DNA of 64,000 bases from Laburnicola sp. R22_1 (Eukaryota; Ascomycota; Dothideomycetes; Pleosporales; Didymosphaeriaceae): the NCBI GenBank assembly GCA_014281115.1, contig JACONQ010000002.1:248001-312000 (forward strand), read 5' to 3'. Numbering within the stretch: the first letter of the stretch is position 1; each line of letters starts with the position of its first letter. Below, piece by piece: positions 10,739-21,609 of the stretch. The position numbers and the translations under genes are program-made. A model generated the notes under the pieces. It ran no database searches. It was not told where the DNA came from and worked only from the letters and a program-made list of their open reading frames with translations.

Positions 10739-13700
10739 ATGTCTAGCCGCGCTGCAGCATTAGCAGAGCTGCGAAGAAATCGCGCAGGCGGTAAGACGCG
10801 TCTGTCCTCGTATCAGATTGCCGAGGAAGAGCAATTGTACGACGAGGTTGATGAGGAGGGCTACAAGAAAGTCGTGAGAGACCGCCTGGATCAGGACGAC
10901 TTCATTGTCGACGACAATGGCGAAGGATATGTAGACGACGGGAGAGAAGATTGGGAGGTCGAAGCTTCGGCAAGCGAGGAGGAAGAAGAGCGTCCCGCAA
11001 AGGGCAAAGCCGGTAGGTACATCGCGAGATATATGAAAGGTATACTCTGACGCGTAGCAGCGAAAAGGAAACGCGAAGAGGACGAGGAGAACAAGAGAAA
11101 GCGAGACAATGGCATCAGCAAATACTTCAGTGCAAAGGCAGCTGCTCAAGCCCCGAAGCTCAAGGTACGAGCCACATCACCTTCAGATGACTATGGATAC
11201 TCGCTAACACGGTATAGCCTGTTGCCACGGCGGCCGATCAAGACTTCATGGACGACCTGCTCGGCGAGCTCGATACAAATCAGTCGCACACCCAGCCTCG
11301 CATGCGCCCAGTAAAGACGGAATCACGGAGAAAAACCCGCGTCTTATCTCCGCCAATATCAGAGAACCGTATCAATGCCAACAAGAAGCCCAGCATTGGA
11401 TCGGACACGTACATGCCCGACACGCCTCCCGCAGAGAATGCATTCGATGACGATCCGCTACCTATAATGGACGATGACGTCCCCATGAGTGACCCGCCCC
11501 TACAGTCCTCACCGGTCGCAAAGGCAGTAGAACGCAAAGGGCAGCCTCTACTTAAGATCGAGGAAGAGGACGACGACCTTCTGGAGGTGGCTCAACCTAT
11601 CGGACGTACTGGCGTTGCTTCGGCCAGTGTCAACATGGCCGGAAAGCGACCGGTGCCCAAAATTAAAAAGCCCGACTATCCCACGCCCGCGAGTTCTTCG
11701 CCGCCACGTCCTACTGCTTCTGCCATCGATCCGTCTTCCTGGAATGACGTGACGAGCAAGCTTAATGTTATGAGCAGCCCAGTACCAGCCATTTCGACAA
11801 GTGTTGGGAAATTAAAGCCCGAAGCGGCGCTTGAAGAAGACGGCAGCCTACGCATGTTTTGGATCGACTACACAGAGATCAACGGCAGCCTGTGTCTTTT
11901 TGGCAAGGTGAAGGATAAACAAACAGGCAACTATGCAAGTTGTTTTGTCAAAGTCGACAACATTCTCCGAAAGCTGTACTTTTTGCCTCGGGAACATCGT
12001 TTGAAACACGGACAGCAGACAGACGAGGAAGTCGAGATGTCCGACGTCTATGAAGAAGTCGACAGTCTGATGAGCAAGCACCGTGTCACAATGCACAAAA
12101 TCAAGCCATGCACAAGAAAATACGCCTTCGAGCTGCCAGATGTGCCCAGAGAGGCTGATTACCTCAAGCTGTTGTATGGATATGACAAAATGCCGCTTTC
12201 CGCCGACCTCACCGGTGAAACATTCTCGCACGTCTTCGGCACAAATACTTCGCTGTTTGAACAGCTGGTTCTTTGGAAAAACATCATGGGCCCTTGTTGG
12301 CTCAAGATTGACGGCGCGGACTTCAACTCTATCCACAACGCTTCCTGGTGCAAGCTTGAGCTCCAAGTCACTAAGCCCAACAACATCACCGTGCTCGAGA
12401 ACTCAGACAATGTGGAAGCGCCGCCTCTCACTTTGATGAGCCTTTCTCTGCGAACGAAATTTAACGCCAAGGACAACAAACAGGAAATACTCATGGTGAG
12501 CGCAATGGTTTACGACAACTTCTCGCTCACAGACACTACCCCTGCCGACCAGCTGCCCTGCAAGAGCTTTACTATCATGCGTCCGATTGATGATGCTTAT
12601 CCTACCGGGTTTAAATTTGATGCCGAGAAGCAAAAAGGAACCATCTTGTTGAAAAGGACAGAGCAAGAACTGTTGAGCTACTTCATGGCCATGTTTCAAC
12701 GTCATGATCCAGACGTTCTGGTTGGCCATCGCCTTGACGACGTAGATTATAGCGTCCTCCTCAATCGCATGCGCGAGAAGAAGACCCCTGGATGGCACCG
12801 GATAGGACGACTGCGCAGAAGCGACTGGCCCAAGAACATGGGGAGGGGAGGGGGCAGCTTTTTCGCTGAAAGGCAATTAGCTTCTGGACGCCTGCTCTGC
12901 GATTTGGCCAACGACCTCGGGAAGTCTCTCATGACCAAGTGCCAGTCTTGGAGCTTGGAGGAAATGTGTCAACTCGTGCTCAATAAGCGCCGCGAAGAAC
13001 TCGACAACGAAGCAGCTCTGAAAACTTGGGCAACAACGAAGGATGGTCTGCTAAATTACGTCAAACACTGCCAAGCGGACGCATATTTCATTGCTGCCAT
13101 ATCGATCAAGGTCCAGATGCTTCCCCTTACGAAGGTCCTTACTAATCTCGCTGGTAACTCTTGGGCTCGTACCTTAAGTGGTACTCGCGCTGAGCGAAAT
13201 GAGTACATTCTTCTGCACGAATTTCAGAGAAACAAATATATTTGTCCCGACAAGCAATGGGGCAAGGGCAAGCCGAAGGTAGAGGAGGAAGTTGCAGAAG
13301 GCGAGGAAGGTGCCGACGCCAAGAAGAAAGACAAGTTCAAGGGTGGTCTTGTTTTTGAGCCTGAAAAGGGCTTGTACGACAAGTTTATCCTGGTCATGGA
13401 CTTCAACTCCTTGTACCCCAGTATCATCCAGGAGTTCAACATTTGCTTCACGACGGTAGATCGTTCGGAGTTGTCCGAGGAAGATGAGAAGGTCCCGGAA
13501 GTCCCCGACGCGGGACAGGACCAAGGCATACTTCCTCGACTCATCGCCACGCTGGTCAACCGTCGAAGAGAAGTCAAGAAGCTCATGAAGAATCCCACTG
13601 CCACTTCGGATCAGCTTGCTACCTGGGATATCAAGCAACTTGCTCTGAAGCTCACCGCCAACTCTATGTACGGATGTTTGGGTTATACGAAGTCTCGCTT

Positions 13701-15301
13701 CTACGCTCGACCACTCGCCATGCTCACGACGTACAAAGGTCGTGAAATTCTACGCCGAACGAAAGATATGGCAGAGTCCAAGATGTTGCGTGTCATCTAC
13801 GGTGATACTGATTCCGTCATGATCAACACCAACGTCGACAACATCCAGGAGGCTTTGAAGCTTGGAAATGAGTTCAAGAGGGAGATCAACGATAGCTACA
13901 AGCTCCTGGAGATCGACATCGACAATGTTTTCCGTCGTATCCTTCTCCACGCCAAGAAGAAGTACGCTGCTATCAACATGGTTCCTGTTGATGGAAAGTA
14001 CATCGAGAAGCTGGAAGTCAAGGGTCTTGACATGAGGCGAAGGGAATATTGCGCTCTTTCAAAGGAGACGTCAACGTACGTGTTCTATCCAGCTCTCTTT
14101 ATCCTAATTTACACTAACATCGACTAGGGAACTGCTCAACTTCTTGCTCTCTGGCGAAGACCCGGAAACGGTCGTGTCAAAGATCCACGATCATCTGCGT
14201 ACCCTCAGCCAGAACATGCGTGCCTACTCGATACCAAACCGCAAGTACACAATTTACACGCAGCTCGGTAAGAATCCAAAGGACTACCCGAACGGCGCTT
14301 CCATGCCTTCGGTGCAAGTCGCGCTCAAACTTCTGGAAAAGGGCAAACACGTGAAAGCCAAAGACGTCATGAGTTTCATCATCACGGGCGAAAGCTCAGG
14401 GAGTGCGGAAAGCGCAGCCAAAAACGCATACCCTGTAGACGAAGTACTCAAAGCCGACAGCAACCTAAAGCCCGACATCGACTACTACCTCCACAAGCAA
14501 ATCCTCCCACCGGTCGAGCGGCTCTGCGCCCCCATCAGCGGCACAAACATTACCATGCTCGCCGCCTGCCTCGGCCTCGACACCAGCAAATACCGCGTCT
14601 CCTCCGTCTCCCACTCCAACACGCAAGACGTCGAAATCCAGCCCCTGGAATCCCAAATCCCAGACTCGGTCCGCTTCCAAGACTGCTCTCCCCTGTACCT
14701 CCGCTGCCGCGCCTGCCACACCACCTTCCCCTTCCACGGCATCGCGTCCACATCCTCGACAACAACACTCACGCACAACGGCATCCAATGCCCCGCCCCG
14801 TCGTGCGCACAGATCATCCCCCCACTAAGCATAGTCGCCCAACTCGAAGCCGCCATCCGCCAAACCCTCGCCACCTACTACGCCGGCACCGTCCGCTGCA
14901 CCGACGCGGCGTGCACAACACCCCCCACACGCCAAATCAGCGTCTACGGCCACCGGTGTCTCGGCCCCAAAGGCCTCGCCAAAGACTGCCTCGGCAAAAT
15001 GGCGTACGTGGTCTCGGAAAAAGACGTGTGGACGCAGCTGCTGTATTTCCAGTCGCTGTTTGATGTCGAGCGGGTGCTGGGGGTGGGCAAGGAGGCGAAT
15101 GGGGTGAATGGGGTTAAGGTGGAGGGGGAGGCGGAGGCGAGGGAGAGGATGAGGGTGTTGGCGGGGGTGAATAGGGAGAGGTTGGGGGGGTGGAGGGGCG
15201 TCGTGGATAGGTGGTTGGAGAGGAATGGGAGGCAGTGGGTGCAGATGGATAGGTTGTTTGGGTTTGCTTTGGGGAGGGTGGGGGGTCGGGTGTCTTTATA
15301 G
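10739..15301 (+). CDS. POL1: DNA polymerase alpha catalytic subunit
   Basis: Four exons: 10739-11012, about 11058-11164, 11218-14075 and 14128-15301, giving about 1470 residues, the normal length for Pol alpha. It extends the RNA primer made by its partner primase to start leading strands and Okazaki fragments. The family-B motifs are in order: DFNSLYPSIIQEFN (region II, about residue 855), KLTANSMYGCLGY (region III) and YGDTDSVMI (region I, about 990). The C-terminus has two cysteine clusters (RCRAC with CPAPSC, then CTDAAC with RCLGP and KDC), which bind metal and the B subunit. The N-terminus is acidic and disordered, with the conserved N-terminal Pol alpha block (AALAELRRNRAGG). Intron 1 could end at 11057 or 11060; both keep frame. 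Confidence 0.97.
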
Positions 15302-15885
15302 TATGTGTACACATGGGGGTTTGCATGGGGTTGGGAAGGGAGAAATGGAGGGAGGGCATGCATGTGGCGGTGGCGTTGGGACCTTTTTGGGGCATTTGGG
15401 TACCGCGCGTTGGACTTGTTGAGCTATTTTTTTGCGTAGTCTGTTCTGTTCTGTTCTTTCCTGCTCAGCTCTAGCTCAACTGGCGTTGGTTGAGTAATAC
15501 ATCCTCTTCTTTGGAACATACAACTCACTTCATGTGTCATATGCCAGATGCCAGATGCCGCAGTTTCTCCTAGGCAAGCCGTCGTTTCCAAGGTTCATTC
15601 ATACCCCCCATGACAAGGCTCACCATGGTATTACTAATAGAACAGAACCGTACAGAACAATACAGACACAACACATACAGAAGCAACAACAACGAGCTAA
15701 ATATTACAAAACAAGGAGGAGAGGAATACAGATAACCGCCCGTCCGCCCGCCCAGCCACCAAGTCTAGCCTACCTACACATAACCCGCAAAGTTCAATCC
15801 AACTCAATCAATACAACAAAACATACAACAAAGCCGACGTATGTTGATACATGCCCATCTACCCTCCACCCAGACGCGCCTAGAC
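15302..15885. other. Convergent intergenic region
   Basis: About 580 bp between the stop codons of POL1 (+) and kynureninase (-). It is A- and C-rich on the plus strand (15630-15840), consistent with the 3' untranslated regions of both genes. No further gene seen. Confidence 0.5.
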
Positions 15886-17449
15886 CTACGCCGTCCCATT
15901 AGACACAGTCGCCGAACCCTTTTTCTCGCGCGCAACCGCTCTACGACACCCTTCCTGGAAGACATTAACGAAGCGATGGACGTCCCAGAAAGAATTGTAC
16001 AGCGGCGCAGGCGCCACGCGGAGGACATCTGGTTTGCGCTCGTCGACGACGACGCCGTTTGCTTCAATGTGCTCCAGGACATCCTCCAGCAGCCCCGGGT
16101 TCAGTCGTACGCTGAGCTGTGCGCCGCGCTCAGCGGGGTTGGCCGGCGTGATGATCTTGTAAGGCGGCGGCGTATTGTTGCCGTAGCGCACGAGGCGCTC
16201 TTCCAGATAGGCGGTGAGGCGCAGACTGCGGGCTCGGAGGGCGTCCATGGACGTGAGGGCGAAGACGTCTAAGCTCGCTAGCACAGACGTCATGTCCAGG
16301 GCGCTGGGGTTGCTGAGTTGGAAGCCGCTTGCGCCGGGCATGGGGGCGAATTGGTTCTCCATGCGGAAACGCGTGTTCTTGTCGCTGCCCCACCAGCCGC
16401 TCAGGCGGGGACGGTATCCCAGTTGTGCATGGCCGGTGGGAGGTCCGTTTGCGGGCTGCTCGACCTTGCCGTGCTTGTCGTGGACGAAGAGGCCGCCGAT
16501 GACACCGGGGCCGGCGTTCATGTACTTGTAATTGCACCATGCGGCGAAGTCGACGTTCCAATCGTGCAGCTTGAGTGGTACGTTGCCTACTGCGTGCGCA
16601 AGGTCCCAGCCTACTGTTATGCCCAGGCCATGGCAGTGCCGCGTTATGAGCTCGATGTCGAAGAATTGACCCGAGTAGAATTGGATGCCTGGGAGGAGAA
16701 CAAGGGCGGTCGAGGCTTGGTGCTGCGAGATGACGGAGAGAATGTGCTCGGTGGTCAAGTAGGGAGATTCGGACGAGGGAGGCGCGATGGTGACGAGAGC
16801 CGAGAGTGGGATATTGCGGTGTGCCAGCTGCGATTGGGCGGCATACTGATCAGGTGTGAGCCATGCACGTGTCGCGTCACATCGAGGTGTGGTGTGGGCT
16901 TACATGGTCGCTCGGGAAAGCCTTGGCCTCGATGATGATCTTGTACCGGTCGGGCGTAGGCCGGTAGAAGCTCGCCATGAGGAGGTGCAGGTTGGCCGTC
17001 AGTGTCTCCATGACGACAACCTCGCTGGGCAGCGCGCCCACGATCTTGGCCGTCTGCTGCTTGAGCGCATCGTCCAGGTGTATCCACGGCGGATGGCCGC
17101 CTTCCAGGTCCTTGAAGTGGCCGAAGACGCCCTTGGAGGCCCAGGTGTCCAGATAGCGGTCGACGTACTCGCGCGTGCGCCGGGGTTGCAGGCCGAGCGA
17201 ATTGCCGCAGAGATATATCGATTCGTCGTCGTCGTCGTCGTCGTCGCGGGCCGATGCGCCCTCTACGCGCGGTGGCTGCTTGTCCTTGGGCCCATATCGT
17301 TTGTTGCGCAGATCGCCTTTGGTGGGGATGATAAATTCAGCGCGCAAGCGGCTCAGGCCGTCCTTGTCGTCTTGGGCGCGCGCGAACTTCTCGGAGAGCA
17401 GCTCGGCGTCGGGGACGGCGGCATACGGGTTGGAGTGCTTCGGCATCAT
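15886..17449 (-). CDS. BNA5: Kynureninase (L-kynurenine hydrolase)
   Basis: Exons 17449-16904 and 16845-15886, 501 residues. It is a PLP enzyme that cleaves kynurenine or 3-hydroxykynurenine to anthranilate or 3-hydroxyanthranilate plus alanine, on the tryptophan-to-NAD route. Visible family features are LRAEFIIPTKGDL, YLCGNSLGLQPR, the PLP-binding aspartate in GWDLAHAVGN, and the Schiff-base lysine in WCNYKYMNAGPG (about residue 289). The 58-bp intron has donor GTAAGC and acceptor CAG. A run of aspartates (about residues 70-78) interrupts a loop before YLCGN. I chose the start at MMPKHSNPY because it gives the usual length. The same frame is open for 79 further codons upstream (ATG at 17686), but that part is low complexity and overlaps a short tandem repeat. 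Confidence 0.95.
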
Positions 17450-17800
17450 GGGCTCGCGGCGGCTCTCGTGGGGTGGCGAGAAAGGGGCGGTGGGCTGTGG
17501 AAGCTGCGAACGAGGCCTGGGGCTCGGGGCTCCAGGCTCAAAAGGCTCCAGGCTCCAGGCTCCAGGCTCCAGGCTCAGAGTCCAGGCCTGCCGCCTGCCC
17601 ATGTTGAAAGCTTCACGTGAAACACAGGCGACGTCGGGGGTGTGATCAGTGAAACGGGAAACAGCGGGGCTGCGAGTGGGGGTCACCGTGTTCTAGAACG
17701 GCGAACGACCGTCATAGGCTGTAGCCTATATACATAATATACCTAGCTCCCCCGACCGCCTCGCCATCCTCATCAGCGTCCTCGCCGACGCCCACCCACC
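17450..17800. promoter_or_regulatory. Shared upstream region of kynureninase and ISA2
   Basis: The two genes are head-to-head with 351 bp between start codons. It holds the GGCTCCA repeat and a CT-rich stretch before the ISA2 ATG. No specific factor site is claimed. Confidence 0.4.
17541..17577. repeat. 7-bp tandem repeat (GGCTCCA) upstream of kynureninase
   Basis: Five consecutive copies of GGCTCCA, with further diverged copies on both sides (about 17521-17590). It lies about 100 bp upstream of the chosen kynureninase start, so probably in its 5' leader. Confidence 0.8.
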
Positions 17801-18460
17801 ATGGCGTCTCCCTCGACCATGTGCATATCGTGCCTGCGCGCTGCTCGGCGGACGAAGCTCGTCGGCGCTGCGTCGCCATCGTACCGCGTCGCGTCCACCA
17901 CGCCACGGCCGCTGTATCTCCACTTTCTGGCGCCCGCAGTCGCATCGTCAAGCAGGAGGCCAGCACGCAGCCCTGTAGTTGCTGCACCCGCTTTCCGATA
18001 CAATATACGGAGGACGTTGGCGACCACGCAATCCCCTGCCGCCTCTCCGTCAGACCCTCAGCCCGCCCGAGCAATCCTACACCCCCGCCAGACGCCGTCC
18101 GGCGAGCCCATGCGCATCTCGCTGAGTCCCCGCGCCACCCACCGGCTCTCCACCATCGCCGCCACAGACAAGAACCCGGACCTTGCGCTCCGCGTCACAG
18201 TCGAGAGCGGCGGCTGCCACGGCTTTCAGTATCTCATGTCCTTGGAGGACTTGTCCAAGAAACCAGCAACCGAGGAGGATACGCTGTTTGAAGGCGACAA
18301 GGGCGCGAAAGTGGTCATTGACGAGTCGAGCTTGGAGCTGCTCCACGGAAGCACGGTCGATTATACCATGGAGCTGATTGGAAGTCAGTTCAAGGTGACG
18401 GGCATACCGGGGGCGACGAGTAGTTGTGGATGTGGGACGAGCTTTGACATCAAGTTATAG
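17801..18460 (+). CDS. ISA2: Mitochondrial iron-sulfur assembly protein ISA2-like (A-type)
   Basis: One exon, 219 residues. The C-terminal half is an A-type (HesB/IscA) Fe-S carrier domain. The three conserved cysteines are present: Cys139 in ESGGCHGF and Cys209 and Cys211 in SSCGCGTSF. The first 100 residues are rich in Arg, Ser and Ala with almost no acidic residues, a typical mitochondrial presequence. Isa2 works with Isa1 and Iba57 in building 4Fe-4S clusters in the matrix. GFQY after the first cysteine and the long N-terminus favour ISA2 over ISA1. The gene is intronless. Confidence 0.92.
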   Translation: MASPSTMCISCLRAARRTKLVGAASPSYRVASTTPRPLYLHFLAPAVASSSRRPARSPVVAAPAFRYNIRRTLATTQSPAASPSDPQPARAILHPRQTPSGEPMRISLSPRATHRLSTIAATDKNPDLALRVTVESGGCHGFQYLMSLEDLSKKPATEEDTLFEGDKGAKVVIDESSLELLHGSTVDYTMELIGSQFKVTGIPGATSSCGCGTSFDIKL

Positions 18461-18788
18461 CACATGAATGCGCACATGCAATAAATGAGACGGCAGAAGC
18501 GTCATAGCGCTTCTGCGGCTTTACAATCTCATGAGACAAACTACACTCTTTACACGCTGTCGCATAGTCTCCTCGTTAACTGTGCAACTGCAGGTACATA
18601 TACGACTGACAGTTGAAGAGGCAATCCATCGGATAGATCCTGGAAGGCATTCGTCATTCGTTGCAGTTGCGAATTGTGGTCTATGAAGGCTTGTCGAGAC
18701 TCCCGTACCTGAAAAATACCGACCCATGGTTCTACAACTACGCTCTACTGCAAAAGACATAAGTGACAAAATATCTTCTCCCGTCCGA

Positions 18789-18812
18789 ACACACACACAC
18801 ACACACACACAC
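18789..18812. repeat. (AC)12 microsatellite
   Basis: Twelve uninterrupted AC dinucleotides, about 50 bp upstream of the start of the next gene, probably in its promoter or leader. Confidence 0.95.
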
Positions 18813-18862
18813 ATCTCAACACTCTGAGGACGATGGTAACATCCCATACCTCGCCACCAACC

Positions 18863-19996
18863 ATGAAAACTTTCAACGTTGTCTACATAGCCCTCTTGGG
18901 CGCGTCGGCTGCAGTAGCACAGCAAGGTCCTACGAGCGTAGAGGGTACCTATCCTCCGCCTAACGTCTCCCTGGACCAGCGCCGGAACAAAATCCACATC
19001 CCGACACAGTTTGACGGTTTCTCTATCGCTATGACACTGGGCACTACCGCGTCTTCAACATCCACCACACCATTTCCAACGAGCACATCCATCATGGCGG
19101 CCCCGGGCTCGAATGCCACCAGCCGGTCCCCAAGGCTCAAACAAAGCTTTGACTCTTGGCTCGCTTCCCTACCACATACCCCCTCTCCTATCTCCCACGA
19201 CAGCGCCGCGCCCTCTATAGACTCTTTCGGACTCCCCACATACACAGGAATCGAATCAGAATGCCATCCCAAAGACGAAGCCGGCCAACTCTACTTCACG
19301 CTCGTCCACCCCAACGGCACTCTCGTATCCGACACCACCACCGCCCCGGCCCCCTACCAACCCAGACCACCCCTCTTCTACATCTCCACGTCATGGCGTC
19401 TCACCTACGACAACACCTTATATACCGCCATCCTCAACGACGCCACAAAATCACCAACCTGCCCCACCGGCCACTGCTACAGCACGCCCATCCCCCACAC
19501 CGCCAAGCTAAGCCTCACACGCGTCCGTGACCCCATGGACATCCGCGTACTTGCCGGCGCCTTCGGCGACTGCGGCTACCTCCCCCGGAAAAGCGTGACA
19601 CACGCCGGCGTTACGTTGGGCACCGTGGGCGACTTTATGTACGGAAGGCGCATGGATGCGGTTGTTTTAGAGCATTTTGTAAGCCGCATGGAGGGTACGT
19701 ATCCGAAATTGGAGATGGGGCTTTTCTTGGGCTTGTTGGTGCTGCCGGGGATCTTTTTGGCTTGTGCCGTGACTTGTTATTTGACGAGGTCGCGGCGGTG
19801 GGTGAGGCTTAGGAGGGTGGGGCAGGGGGGTGAAACGTGGTGGGCGAGGGGTAGGGGGTTGAGGAGGAGACGGAGGGAGAGTGCTAGGAGTCCGAGGGAC
19901 AGTTGGAATGTTAATGGGGGATTTGGGCCGATTCAGTTGTACACTGTTAGGAGTGTGCCGCCTTTTTATGAGCAGGGTGTTGAGGGGAGGGCGTAG
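18863..19996 (+). CDS. Unknown protein, signal peptide plus one C-terminal membrane segment
   Basis: One exon, 377 residues from the ATG at 18863. The frame is open from an earlier ATG at 18833, but the later one gives a classic signal peptide (MKTFNVVYIALLGASAAVAQ). The middle is Ser/Thr- and Pro-rich with about six cysteines (for example ECHPKD, CPTGHCYS, GDCGYL) that could form disulfides. A hydrophobic stretch (LFLGLLVLPGIFLACAVTCY, about residues 289-308) is followed by a basic, Arg-rich tail. This predicts a type I membrane protein with a short cytosolic tail. I recognise no family. The 3' end is unusually G-rich compared with the C-rich 5' half. Confidence 0.65.
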   Translation: MKTFNVVYIALLGASAAVAQQGPTSVEGTYPPPNVSLDQRRNKIHIPTQFDGFSIAMTLGTTASSTSTTPFPTSTSIMAAPGSNATSRSPRLKQSFDSWLASLPHTPSPISHDSAAPSIDSFGLPTYTGIESECHPKDEAGQLYFTLVHPNGTLVSDTTTAPAPYQPRPPLFYISTSWRLTYDNTLYTAILNDATKSPTCPTGHCYSTPIPHTAKLSLTRVRDPMDIRVLAGAFGDCGYLPRKSVTHAGVTLGTVGDFMYGRRMDAVVLEHFVSRMEGTYPKLEMGLFLGLLVLPGIFLACAVTCYLTRSRRWVRLRRVGQGGETWWARGRGLRRRRRESARSPRDSWNVNGGFGPIQLYTVRSVPPFYEQGVEGRA

Positions 19997-20644
19997 TGGG
20001 GTGTTTGGGAAGCTGAGGTGGGTTGTGTTTCTAGAGGGCGTTTCCTTTGGTTCGTTAGGTTGTTCTCGGTCTAGGGCGTTGGTTTCTGAGACAGAATACT
20101 TCTCTCATCTCGTTTGGTTCAGTTATTGCAATTTTTTTGGGATAGATGATGGGACTGGGTGGTCAATTAGTATACGTATCTATACCTATGTATACTGTAT
20201 GCATTGTCGCCCTCTTATCGCGTGGCTGCCGAGGGAGTTCGCGCCGGTAGCATGTTATTGTCATGTTCGAGCATGCAGTTAATAAAACCCTGTGCTCTCA
20301 TGTGTCTCGAACAACGAACATACTATTGTCTTGATTTTATACATTTGTTTCAAGTTCGCGAGAGGTAGAGAATCGTTCTGATGTCTTGGCTGTTCATGTC
20401 TACACTGACGTTCCGCGCTAAAACTAGCGCCAGCGCACGAGCCTCACCAGCCTCGAGGAACGTCAACACCAGCCATCGACTTTCCTGCCATCGCAATTAT
20501 GGCGAGACGCATGGCCACGATGCACCTTATAAACTTTAGACCCTGGTGCTGGTCATTAACGGCTCTTCACCTCTCTCAACCATCACAACAACACTCCTTT
20601 ACCAACCACTTACGACCTCACCAACCGCACTGAACCACTTCATC
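19997..20644. other. Intergenic, no gene seen
   Basis: About 650 bp. Open frames are short and lack motifs. It holds the 3' region of the preceding gene and the promoter of the next one, with a TATA-like TATAAA at 20529. Confidence 0.5.
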
Positions 20645-21169
20645 ATGCAGCTAGCATCGCTGTACTGCTCCTTGTTGCTCTCGACTCTGGTCGCTGGATT
20701 GCCGCTGGAAAACGGACCGAAACTGCACAAGCTGTCACCGCGCTCAAGATCTTATGCTGTTGTCAACGTGGACGGTGGCCAATCTACGCCAGCATCAGTA
20801 ACTACGACTGTGATCGATGACCGGACGAAGACTGTCCAAGTCACGGATGCAGTGACGGCAACAGTATTGGCTTCCGCTCCCAGCCGGACGCCAGCAAGCT
20901 CGAGCAGCTCTTGTAGTTCTTCACCGTCACTGTCATCTTCCACGACGTCGACACCTACCCGCGCGCCTACTACCCCTACACCTACAGCTACACCTCAACC
21001 AGACGACGAACCGACAACCAGCGTGAAGCTCAGCGCCACAGTGGTCACAGTAATCGTGACGGAAAGTCCTGCGCCGACTAAGTACTATGACGACGGATTC
21101 TGGCACACGAGATATGCTGTCAAAACGTTTCCGGGAGATGTGCCGATGCCGTCGGCAGGTGCGGCCTGA
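20645..21169 (+). CDS. Small secreted Ser/Thr-rich protein
   Basis: One exon, 175 residues. It begins with a clear signal peptide (MQLASLYCSLLLSTLVAGLP), followed by a possible Kex2-type basic site (SPRSRSY). The centre is almost entirely Ser, Thr, Pro and Ala (about residues 78-128), a likely O-glycosylated linker. The C-terminal 40 residues contain tyrosines and a short aromatic segment (KYYDDGFWHTRY). There is no GPI-anchor-like tail. I do not recognise a family. The ATG chosen is the one that starts the signal peptide; the frame is open from 20546. Confidence 0.6.
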   Translation: MQLASLYCSLLLSTLVAGLPLENGPKLHKLSPRSRSYAVVNVDGGQSTPASVTTTVIDDRTKTVQVTDAVTATVLASAPSRTPASSSSSCSSSPSLSSSTTSTPTRAPTTPTPTATPQPDDEPTTSVKLSATVVTVIVTESPAPTKYYDDGFWHTRYAVKTFPGDVPMPSAGAA

Positions 21170-21609
21170 GCAGTACGACACTGGACAGGGATTATTTTAA
21201 CCTTCATGTACCATGTTTGAGACGGTATGGTTTGATGAACATGGCGAGACGGTATCTAAGAGACATGGGCGATGAATTTTGGGTTGGGCACGGATAGGCT
21301 CACGGTCGCATGCATTGGGATGGCGTTTTCGAAGTTCTGCCGTGTGCGCAAGACGACTTTGTACTAGATATACCAGAATAATAATAATTACGAGTTTGAG
21401 CAAACATTCTCGCGTGCAGTGGCTATGTAACTTAAATGCAAGAGTGGACAAGCGATGACGAAGTCGCTGTCGGCGCTGGGAGCTAATCCCTGCGCCCCGC
21501 CAAGCCAGGCGTCCGGGCGGCGGCAGTGAGAAGGCTCACAGCGACGTGCGCTGCCCTTCGTGCCTTCGTCGCTCCACCACGCCCGGATTCGCAGCCCCCA
21601 GCACACATA
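21170..21609. other. Intergenic, upstream of VPS35
   Basis: About 440 bp with no supportable gene. Several frames overlap the first VPS35 exon, but these are shadows caused by high GC. Confidence 0.5.

Noticed and set aside
17450..17686. N-terminal extension of kynureninase across the GGCTCCA repeat
   Set aside because: The added sequence is low complexity and gives a protein longer than the family norm; treated as 5' leader.
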